Assembly (NCBI GenBank): GCA_949289625.1
Contig: CASEPH010000302.1
Location: 1-12,726, forward strand
Direction: 5' to 3'
From: an uncultured Clostridia bacterium
GTDB taxonomy: Bacteria; Bacillota_A; Clostridia; Oscillospirales; Oscillospiraceae
Length of the DNA stretch: 12,726 bases
The notes below the pieces were generated by a model. It was not told the origin of the DNA. It saw only the letters and a program-made list of their open reading frames with translations, and ran no database searches. The first letter of the stretch is position 1. Every line of letters starts with the position of its first letter. Made by a program: the position numbers and the translations under genes. This document shows positions 7,430 to 12,726 of this stretch, piece by piece.

Positions 7430-9445
7430 ATGAGCGAACCAAAGTTTAAACATCTGCTGGAGCCCCTCAAGGTAGGCAACTACGTTCTGAAAAACAGAAT
7501 GTGTGTTTCCAACTCCCTGCCCCACTTCCTGCAGGGCCCTGAGACCTATCCCGCAGATTCCGTCATTGCCCATTATGAGAACAAGGCCAAAAGCGCCGCC
7601 ATCGTCACCTGCATGGGCATTAACAACTTCTCCCATGGGAAGCAGCTTCCCATGAACCTGGATTTTGGTCATTTCCCCGATTTTGACCTCTATGACACCA
7701 ACTGTCAGAACTATCTGATACAGCTGGCTGACTCTATCCACTATTATGACTCCATCGCCTGCATGGGTATTTTTGTCGGGCCTCCCTCCGCTTACCCGCT
7801 GATGGTACCCAAGGGCCAGCAGGGTCAGCCTGATCCCTTTGAGCAGACGAAGAGCCTGGCTGCGCCTCCTCCGGCAGAATTCGATATTCTGAAGATTCCT
7901 GCCCACCTCGATCCCGTAGAATACACAGAGGAGCAGTTTGAGCTGATCGCCAATTCCTATGCGGAGCAGGCCGGTATTCTGCAGATGTTGGACTTCGACA
8001 TGATCTCCATACATATGTGTTACCGGGCCAATCTGCCCGCCAAAATGTTCTCACCCCTGACCAATAAGCGGACGGACAAGTTTGGCGGCAGCCTGGAGAA
8101 CCGGATGCGTTTCCCGCTGATGGTTTTGGAGCGTATTCGTCAGAAGGTTGGCAAGAACATGCTCCTGGAGATCCAGTGGTCCGCCGACGACCTGGAGGGC
8201 GGATACACCATTGAAGAATCCGCTGCATTCCTTAATGAGGCGAAAAAGTACATCAACATCGTGCAGCTTCGCGCCAATGAGGTGGACCATGCCCATCCCA
8301 TCGGCTTTGAGCTCCAGGAAACTCCCTTCCTGAAGTTTGGCGAATATATGAAGAAGCATGTGCCGGATCTGGTCATCGGCGTCATCGGCGGCTTCCACTA
8401 TCCCGAGACCTGTGACAAGGCCATTGCCGAAGGCAAGGCAGACATTATCTATGCAGCCCGTGCCTATATTTCCAACAACGATTATGGCCAGCTGGTGCTG
8501 GAAGGCCGCGATGATGACATCGTGCCCTGCCTCCGCTGCAACAAGTGCCATGGCCGCGGCGTCAATGATCCCTTTGTATCCGTCTGCTCTGTCAACCCCT
8601 GCATCGGTCTGGAGCAGAAGGTGGACCGGATGAAGATCCCCACCAAGGGCGGCAAGCGTGTTGCCATCATTGGCGGTGGTCCCGCAGCTATGCGCTGCGC
8701 CATGTATCTCCAGGATCGGGGCCATATCCCCGTGATCTACGAGAAGGGTCCCCAGCTGGGTGGCGCCATCATCCACGCTGATTTTGCGGATTTCAAGTGG
8801 CCCCTCCGTGATTTCAAGAACTTCCTGATCCATCAGATGGAGAAGCGTGGCATTGCTGTTCATCTCAACACGGAGGCCACTCCGGAGATGATCAAAGCGC
8901 TGGATTATGATGTCGTCATTGCGGCTACTGGCGCTACCCCCATGGTACTGCCCATCCCTGGCGCTGATCCTGAAAAGCTGTTCTTTGCGCAGGAGACCTT
9001 TGCCCATCCCGAGCATCTGGGTGAAAACGTGGTGGTCATCGGCGGCGGCGAAGTCGGTGTAGAAATCGGCATCTACCTCAGCCGGAAGGGCCATAAGGCT
9101 ACGGTTCTGGAGATGCGGGACCGGCTGGCTGCGGATTCCACTGCCATCCACTACTACTCCATGGTCCAGGAGGCTTGGGAGAACGAGCCTAACTTTACCG
9201 GCATTACCGGCGCCAAGGTTGCCGCCATTAAGGACGGCTGCGTGGAATATACCGACAAAGACGGAAACATTCAGTCCGTACCTGCCGATTCCGTGGTCAT
9301 GTCCGCCGGCATGCGTCCCAACAAAGACCAAGCCCTGAGCTTCTATGGCTGTGCCAAGGAGTTTTACATGATCGGCGACTGCAAGAAGGCCGCCACCATT
9401 CAGCAGGCCATGCGCGCTGCATACTCCACCGCTATGCGCATCTAA
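7430..9445 (+). CDS. Old Yellow Enzyme-type NADH:flavin oxidoreductase / 2,4-dienoyl-CoA reductase-like Fe-S flavoenzyme
   Basis: A 671-residue protein with the three-part build of FadH/BaiCD-type enoate reductases. Residues about 1-350 are the FMN-binding TIM barrel (LEPLKVGNYVLKNRM at the start; FSPLTNKRTDKFGGSLENR in the middle; GGFHYPET and IIYAARAYI near its end). Cysteines 367, 370, 373 and 386 (C-x2-C-x2-C-x12-C) should hold a [4Fe-4S] cluster. The C-terminal part binds FAD (IIGGGPAA, G415-G417) and NAD(P)H (VVIGGGEVGVEIG, G538-G543). Electrons would pass NADH-FAD-FeS-FMN to an unsaturated substrate. The usual HGAHGY-type active-site stretch is replaced by HMCYRAN (His195, Tyr198) with one extra residue, so the substrate may differ from known members. 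The ATG at 7430 is chosen over an upstream in-frame start because AAAAGGAGG (7414-7422) and the promoter lie directly before it. The substrate is unknown; the gene is monocistronic. Confidence 0.9.
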   Translation: MSEPKFKHLLEPLKVGNYVLKNRMCVSNSLPHFLQGPETYPADSVIAHYENKAKSAAIVTCMGINNFSHGKQLPMNLDFGHFPDFDLYDTNCQNYLIQLADSIHYYDSIACMGIFVGPPSAYPLMVPKGQQGQPDPFEQTKSLAAPPPAEFDILKIPAHLDPVEYTEEQFELIANSYAEQAGILQMLDFDMISIHMCYRANLPAKMFSPLTNKRTDKFGGSLENRMRFPLMVLERIRQKVGKNMLLEIQWSADDLEGGYTIEESAAFLNEAKKYINIVQLRANEVDHAHPIGFELQETPFLKFGEYMKKHVPDLVIGVIGGFHYPETCDKAIAEGKADIIYAARAYISNNDYGQLVLEGRDDDIVPCLRCNKCHGRGVNDPFVSVCSVNPCIGLEQKVDRMKIPTKGGKRVAIIGGGPAAMRCAMYLQDRGHIPVIYEKGPQLGGAIIHADFADFKWPLRDFKNFLIHQMEKRGIAVHLNTEATPEMIKALDYDVVIAATGATPMVLPIPGADPEKLFFAQETFAHPEHLGENVVVIGGGEVGVEIGIYLSRKGHKATVLEMRDRLAADSTAIHYYSMVQEAWENEPNFTGITGAKVAAIKDGCVEYTDKDGNIQSVPADSVVMSAGMRPNKDQALSFYGCAKEFYMIGDCKKAATIQQAMRAAYSTAMRI

Positions 9446-9467
9446 TGTCATAAGTTCAACAAGTTTC

Positions 9468-9509
9468 AAAATGTTCCCCGGCCTGCTGTTGGGCTGGGGA
9501 ACATTTTTT
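9468..9509 (+). terminator. Intrinsic terminator of the flavin oxidoreductase gene
   Basis: An approximately 11-bp stem (AATGTTCCCC with GGGGAACATT, about 9469-9479 and 9496-9506) with a short inner stem in its loop, running into T6 at 9504-9509, 23 nt after the stop codon. Confidence 0.92.
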
Positions 9510-9722
9510 GCACTAAGGGAGCAACAAAATCGATTGTGACTCCTCTGTCTTCAGCTGTAGCAACGCACAAAGGAACACTTGTCGTCATTGCAAAAAGATT
9601 CCAAATTTGACGAATTGTGATTTGACGCAAAAATATCGCAAATTCCGAACAAAATTGAAAAATTTTTTTAAAGAACCGCGCAATAAAAGAGAAATCGAAA
9701 ACAGCCAGATTCATATTGCACA

Positions 9723-9764
9723 TTGACTTATTTCGACAAAATTCCGATAAAATTCTGGTATGCT
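9723..9764 (+). promoter_or_regulatory. Candidate promoter region of the transporter gene
   Basis: TTGACT (9723-9728) is a good -35; GATAAA (9746-9751) lies 17 bp downstream as a modest -10. An alternative is the extended -10 TGG-TATGCT (9756-9764) without a clear -35. Either would leave a leader of roughly 130-145 nt. Confidence 0.45.
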
Positions 9765-9786
9765 GACGGCATTCTCTCAAAAAGTA

Positions 9787-9799
9787 AGGGCATTGCCCT
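9787..9799. promoter_or_regulatory. 13-bp dyad, possible operator
   Basis: AGGGCA-T-TGCCCT is a perfect inverted repeat with 6-bp arms, lying 22 bp past the candidate -10 at 9759-9764. Its position suits repressor binding; it is too short, and its loop too small, for an RNA hairpin terminator. Confidence 0.4.
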
Positions 9800-9900
9800 G
9801 TTTTCAGAAATTTTGCTAACCTACGTTCCCATATCCTTGGTTTTATGCAAATTTCTATAAAAATGCCCGCCAGCTTTCATAATGTGAAAGGAGAAGAACC

Positions 9901-11250
9901 ATGTCAGAAATCATCGGATTATTGGGTATTCTGGTGGCGTTTTTTATCGTCATCTATTTTACCTACAAAGGCTTCCACTTGGCCTATGTGGTCATGTTTG
10001 CCTGTCTTGTTGTAATCGTCACCAACAACATGCCCCTGATCCAAACCTTTAACGAAACCGTAATGCCCAAAGTGGGCGAACAGGCCGCTACACTGCTGCC
10101 GCTGTATTCCTTCGGCGCTATTTTCGGCAAAATGTTTATTGACTCCGGCGCAGCCAATTCCCTGTCCCGGTTCCTGCTTAACCTGCTTGGTCGAAATGCC
10201 ACGGCCCAGAAACGCAGAATGATTGGCTTCACCTGTGTCATTCTGATGAACATCATCTTTAACTATGTGGGCGTAGATCCCTTTGCCTCCCTGTTCACGA
10301 TGATTGGCATTGCTACTGGCATCATGGTGGAGGCAAACATCCCCCGCAAATACATGCCGGTAATGCTGGTTGTGGGTTCTACCCTGGGTAACGTGCTGCC
10401 CGGTTCTCTGGCAGCGCCCAACATCATGTGTCAGGGCGTTTTGGGGGATTACGACGTGGGCCCCTGGTCCGGCACCGTGGCCGGCCTGGCCTTTGCAATA
10501 TTCGTCTTTGGTGCTTCCGCCTTCTACATCAATAAGATGATGAGCAAGGATGTGGCGGCTGGAATGAATTTTGAATATGGCCCCCTGCAGCCCCCTGAGG
10601 TGGATGAAAACCATCTTCCCCCTGTGATCCTCACCGTGATTCCCCTAATCTCCATTCCTTTGAGCTATAATCTCTGGCTTTCTCAGGCCGCTTGGCTCTC
10701 CATGGCTGTGGGCTGCATCATCGGCATCATTTGCTATGGCGCCTATATTCCTAAGACCAACGGCACTAGCCGAATCATGACAGTGGTCAACAGCATGAAC
10801 GACGGCGTCACCATCGCTGGGATTCCCGCCATCATCCTGCTGAACTACACCCTGGGCTATGCCATTGAGGCCGCACCTTCCTTTGAGATCATCCAGAACT
10901 TCTTCCTCAATATGCCTGGCTCTTCCCTGCTGGCCCTGTCGATTATGCCCATTCTACTGCTGGGCGCAGCCGCTTCCGCAGCTGGTATGCTGATCGCAGC
11001 CATGGCCGCTGCGCAGACCTTTATTCCTGTTCTGGGCGTCAATGCGGATTCCGCATTTCGAGCCCTCCTGCTCTCCACAACCGTCCTCGATTCTCTGCCC
11101 TTTGCAGGTTCCATCGTGGCCATGATGAGCATTACCGGCATCAAGTACAAAGACGGCTATCCTCCCATTGCCATGACAACCGTACTGTTCACGCTCATTG
11201 GCAATTTACTGGCGACAGCCATTATGTCCATATTCCCCATGTTGCCCTAA
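9901..11250 (+). CDS. GntP-like / ion transporter superfamily permease
   Basis: A 449-residue polytopic membrane protein with about 11-12 hydrophobic segments spread over its whole length and no soluble domain. The opening (IGLLGILVAFFIVIYFTYKG), the paired re-entrant-like stretches GVDPFASLFTMIGIATGIM and GVNADSAFRALLLSTTVLDS in the two halves, and GSTLGNVLPGSLAAPNIM resemble GntP-type gluconate:H+ symporters and related carboxylate carriers. The length is normal for that family. It probably imports a small organic acid by cation symport; the substrate cannot be read from sequence. The ATG is preceded by GAAAGGAG (9886-9893). It is flanked by its own regulatory region and terminator, so it is monocistronic. 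Its neighbour, the enoate-reductase-like enzyme, might act on the imported compound, but the two have separate transcription units. Confidence 0.8.
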   Translation: MSEIIGLLGILVAFFIVIYFTYKGFHLAYVVMFACLVVIVTNNMPLIQTFNETVMPKVGEQAATLLPLYSFGAIFGKMFIDSGAANSLSRFLLNLLGRNATAQKRRMIGFTCVILMNIIFNYVGVDPFASLFTMIGIATGIMVEANIPRKYMPVMLVVGSTLGNVLPGSLAAPNIMCQGVLGDYDVGPWSGTVAGLAFAIFVFGASAFYINKMMSKDVAAGMNFEYGPLQPPEVDENHLPPVILTVIPLISIPLSYNLWLSQAAWLSMAVGCIIGIICYGAYIPKTNGTSRIMTVVNSMNDGVTIAGIPAIILLNYTLGYAIEAAPSFEIIQNFFLNMPGSSLLALSIMPILLLGAAASAAGMLIAAMAAAQTFIPVLGVNADSAFRALLLSTTVLDSLPFAGSIVAMMSITGIKYKDGYPPIAMTTVLFTLIGNLLATAIMSIFPMLP

Positions 11251-11270
11251 ATATGCGGTAAGAAACCCTC

Positions 11271-11323
11271 AACAGCCCACATGAACCTCTCGTGGAGAAG
11301 TTCATGTGGGCTGTTTTCTTCTT
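11271..11323 (+). terminator. Very strong intrinsic terminator of the transporter gene
   Basis: A perfect 16-bp stem (11271-11286 with 11300-11315), one mismatch, then 4 more pairs (11288-11291 with 11295-11298) around a GTG loop, followed by TTTTCTTCTT. The T-rich tail touches the last codons of the convergent minus-strand gene that ends at 11322. No T-run exists on the minus side, so it is mainly one-directional. Confidence 0.95.
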
Positions 11324-12271
11324 AAAAACAAAATGCGTCCAAATCTTTACATTCATTAGCCAAGTTGGTCAGACACTGTGTATAGGTCTTCTGATCCAAT
11401 TCATCATGGAGTATTCGAGAAAGGAATACCCATATATCCTCCAACTTTCTTTTCAGCAAATAAAATTCTATCAGTTCCGGATCCAACTGGGCATCAGGTC
11501 GAAAACGACGATAATGGGTCCAGAAACAGTCCCACCAGGGCTTATGCAAAAACATATACAGATCGGCCTCGGGCGTTGCCAGTCGCAATCCCTCCCAATC
11601 CACCAGCACAAGGTGATCTGAAGCCATCAAGTTCCATCCATGTACATCTGTGTGGCAAAGATGTCTGTCAATATGCTTTCCACTAAGGATTTGAGAAATT
11701 TACGAAGCCTGTAAATTCGTTTACATAATTCTGTAGAGCAGTCCTCCATTACCCGCCACTCCAAACTCTGTATCCCCACATCTCCAAATGCAACCGAATT
11801 TTCCAATGCATCACAGAACGAAACAGAAAAATCCTCTGTAAAAAGGCAAAGATCGTGCAACTTGTCCAGCGGCACACTGTGGAGTCGAGCAATGAGCTCA
11901 GCAAGCTCCAAGACCTGTTGCTGGGTCAGCAGTTTATCTCCAACAGTATCCCCATCGATATAGGAAAACAGGATATAGACGTTATCTTCATCCTCAACGC
12001 GCCAATGTGCATTCTGCGTCATAATCGGACGTGGAAGCCTGTCCCTAAGCCCAAAAACTTCAAGAAGTTGAAGTAGCACCGGCATATATCGATCGATATT
12101 GCTGATCCAAAGCTCAGACTGCACATTCTTTTTATTATAAACTTTCAGAAAATATTTTTCCCGTCCTGCAATATTCCGAAAGGCGTCCGCTGATAGACCT
12201 CCCACAGTCTCAGTAACATCGTTGCATAACAGCCCGTATCGACTTTGAAGCAAGGATGAAATGTCTTGCAT
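11322..12271 (-). pseudogene. Aminoglycoside phosphotransferase-fold kinase, broken by a frameshift
   Basis: Two frames together make one APH/choline-kinase-fold protein. The 5' frame (ATG 12271-12269, GGGAGG 7 nt upstream) encodes the N-lobe with the ATP-binding lysine in YFLKVY (Lys43) and the linker ILFSYIDGD, then ends at TGA 11629-11627. The catalytic loop HTDVHGWN (H at 11654-11652, D at 11648-11646) and the metal site LVDWEGL lie in the next frame, which is open from 11699 and ends with TAA at 11322. The total of 950 bp is one base short of 317 codons, so a single-base loss near 11660-11700 explains it. The C-terminal part (ADLYMF, then FYLLKRKLEDIWVF) is close in pattern to APH(9)/spectinomycin-kinase-like proteins, though a metabolic or spore-coat kinase is equally possible. 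No slippery heptamer was found at the junction, so recoding is unlikely; a sequencing error cannot be excluded. Confidence 0.82.
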
Positions 12272-12310
12272 TCGGATTCCTCCCAATTAAGGAAGATCAA
12301 AAAATCATAT

Positions 12311-12319
12311 GATTTAGCA
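12311..12319 (-). promoter_or_regulatory. Possible extended -10 of the kinase gene
   Basis: On the minus strand TGC-TAAATC (12319-12311), within TGTGCTAAAT, is a weak TGn-type -10 just past the T-run of the upstream terminator. It would give a leader of about 33 nt. TATGAT at 12309-12304 is an alternative. Confidence 0.35.
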
Positions 12320-12324
12320 CATAT

Positions 12325-12357
12325 AAAAAAGACGTCGCGAACATACTGTTCGCGACG
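12325..12357 (-). terminator. Intrinsic terminator on the minus strand
   Basis: A perfect 11-bp GC-rich stem (12357-12347 with 12343-12333, CGTCGCGAACA/TGTTCGCGACG) with a 3-nt GTA loop, followed on the minus strand by TCTTTTTT. It ends transcription coming from the acetyltransferase side or from the candidate RNA promoter at 12557. On the plus strand no T-run follows. Confidence 0.9.
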
Positions 12358-12542
12358 AAATGTGTTTACCGAACACTATAGATGCCACCGTTTTCACAGT
12401 CAGCTGAACATTCCGCAAAACTTTTTATTGAAATTGGTGGGCGAATTACGGGCAGAACCGCAAACTTTATCTACGCAAAAAAGGGGGATGCCGTTTTTGA
12501 GAAATTCTTTTGAAAACGGTCGTCATTTAGATGTCATCAATA
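12326..12542 (-). ncRNA. Candidate structured small RNA, about 217 nt, family unknown
   Basis: The stretch between the acetyltransferase stop (12589) and the terminator has no supported protein. On the minus strand it has the layout of an RNA gene: an extended -10 (TGC-TACAAT, 12557-12549), a body, and the intrinsic terminator 12357-12325. The body holds ACCGUUUUCA (12520-12511), which can pair with UGAAAACGGU (12396-12387) over 10 bp as a long-range closing stem, or with AAAACGG (12497-12491) as a local 7-bp hairpin. The two 3' partners lie in related direct repeats, both followed by GGCAUC-like bases. An outer AUG/CAU pairing extends the long stem. I do not recognise the RNA as tmRNA, SRP RNA, RNase P RNA or T-box. 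It could also be only the 3' UTR of the acetyltransferase gene or a decayed gene. Confidence 0.4.
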
Positions 12543-12544
12543 TG

Positions 12545-12565
12545 AACCATTGTAGCACAATGGTT
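12545..12565. repeat. 21-bp palindrome covering the candidate -10
   Basis: AACCATTGT-AGC-ACAATGGTT has perfect 9-bp arms. On the minus strand it contains the extended -10 TGC-TACAAT in its centre. No T-run follows on either strand, so it is not a terminator; its place suggests an operator or an RNA hairpin at the end of the acetyltransferase transcript. Confidence 0.6.
12549..12557 (-). promoter_or_regulatory. Candidate extended -10 of the small RNA
   Basis: TGC-TACAAT on the minus strand, in the context TGTGCTACAATGG, is one base off the TGTGCTATAATAG promoters elsewhere in the window. The -35 at 17 bp (TTTATG) is weak. Confidence 0.45.
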
Positions 12566-12588
12566 TCGAGCCATAAAGTCTATCGCAG

Positions 12589-12726
12589 CTACTCAATATC
12601 AATCGCGTAATACATGGACGCGAAGGGATTTCCTTTTTCTTCCCGGCTGAACCACATTTCCTCTTCTATTTTCTCAAACCCATGCCTATGATACAAATGA
12701 AATCCTGCTTCTGTTGCACAAAGTGT
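12589..12726 (-). CDS. GNAT family N-acetyltransferase, C-terminal 45 residues (5' end off the window)
   Basis: Only the last 45 codons and the TAG stop (12591-12589) are present. The start of the visible part, ATEAGFHLYHRHGFEKIEEE, is the classic C-terminal beta-strand and helix of GNAT acetyltransferases (alpha-4, then the YxxxGF turn before beta-7), which transfer an acetyl group from acetyl-CoA to an amine. The end MWFSREEKGNPFASMYYAID is a plausible beta-7/tail. The acetyl-CoA-binding motif lies outside the window, so substrate and full length are unknown. It is transcribed leftwards toward the candidate small RNA and the terminator at 12357-12325, which may be its own terminator if no internal promoter is active. 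Confidence 0.82.
   Translation of the reverse strand, partial: TLCATEAGFHLYHRHGFEKIEEEMWFSREEKGNPFASMYYAIDIE

Larger units (their letters stand above)
9510..9900 (+). other. AT-rich upstream region of the transporter gene with repeats
   Basis: No credible gene lies here. The stretch from about 9590 to 9760 is strongly AT-rich. It contains two ATTTGACG direct repeats (9605-9612, 9620-9627), an AAATTCCGA element at 9640-9648 that recurs at 9739-9747, a tandem pair TTTCGACAAAA/TTCCGATAAAA (9731-9752), a 13-bp dyad (9787-9799), and a hairpin next to the ribosome binding site. A long leader of over 100 nt suggests regulated expression. Confidence 0.6.

Noticed and set aside
8051..9469. Long open frame on the minus strand, 472 codons
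   Set aside because: Antisense to the flavoenzyme gene, whose cofactor motifs are intact; the opposite frame has shadow-type composition.
9466..9780. Open frame of 104 codons on the minus strand between the flavoenzyme and transporter genes
   Set aside because: It runs through the terminator and AT-rich regulatory repeats, has no ribosome binding site and no recognisable protein pattern.
11627..11699. Programmed -1 frameshift to produce the full kinase
   Set aside because: No X-XXY-YYZ slippery heptamer in the correct phase and no obvious stimulating structure was found in the interval where the frames overlap; mutation or error is simpler.
12266..12610. Open frame of 114 codons on the plus strand at the right end
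   Set aside because: It crosses the terminator stem, the repeats and the ends of two minus-strand genes; the composition is not protein-like.
1..12726. CRISPR array, tRNA, insertion sequence or phage signature
   Set aside because: No regularly spaced repeats, cloverleaf, transposase or integrase pattern was seen on either strand.

Overview
The window looks like a chromosomal segment of an endospore-forming Clostridia bacterium, probably of the gut Oscillospirales type. This is an inference: the coding DNA is moderately GC-rich, Shine-Dalgarno sites are strong (AGGAGG type), some starts are TTG, intrinsic terminators are clean, and there is a SleC-type spore cortex-lytic cluster. No tRNA, rRNA, CRISPR array, insertion sequence or phage gene was found.

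Region 1 (1-4611, minus strand) is a four-gene operon: ABC ATPase, ABC-2 permease, GldG-like auxiliary protein and DUF4340 membrane-anchored protein. It is read right to left and runs off the left edge. The genes are nearly contiguous (gaps of 3 and 11 nt, then a 1-nt TAATG overlap), so they should build one membrane complex related to the GldA/F/G transporters, substrate unknown. A strong extended -10 promoter lies at 4709-4701.

Region 2 (4933-7283, plus strand) is a three-gene spore-germination cluster. The SleC pro-domain, the SleC-like SpoIID-fold catalytic protein with peptidoglycan-binding repeats, and a further stand-alone peptidoglycan-binding protein are separate cistrons. The first two start with TTG and are joined by a TTGA overlap. 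A perfect 12-bp terminator closes the cluster.

Region 3 (7369-9509, plus) is a single-gene unit for a 671-residue Old Yellow Enzyme-type flavin/iron-sulfur oxidoreductase, with its own promoter and terminator. Region 4 (9510-11323, plus) has a long AT-rich leader carrying repeats and dyads, then a GntP-like membrane transporter and a very strong terminator.

Region 5 (11322-12726, minus) holds an aminoglycoside-phosphotransferase-fold kinase gene broken by a one-base frameshift, an unexplained 230-bp stretch, and the C-terminal end of a GNAT acetyltransferase. The unexplained stretch has the layout of a small RNA gene on the minus strand: an extended -10 inside a palindrome, a body with two mutually exclusive long stems, and an intrinsic terminator. 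This candidate RNA and the split SleC cluster are the most interesting items here.
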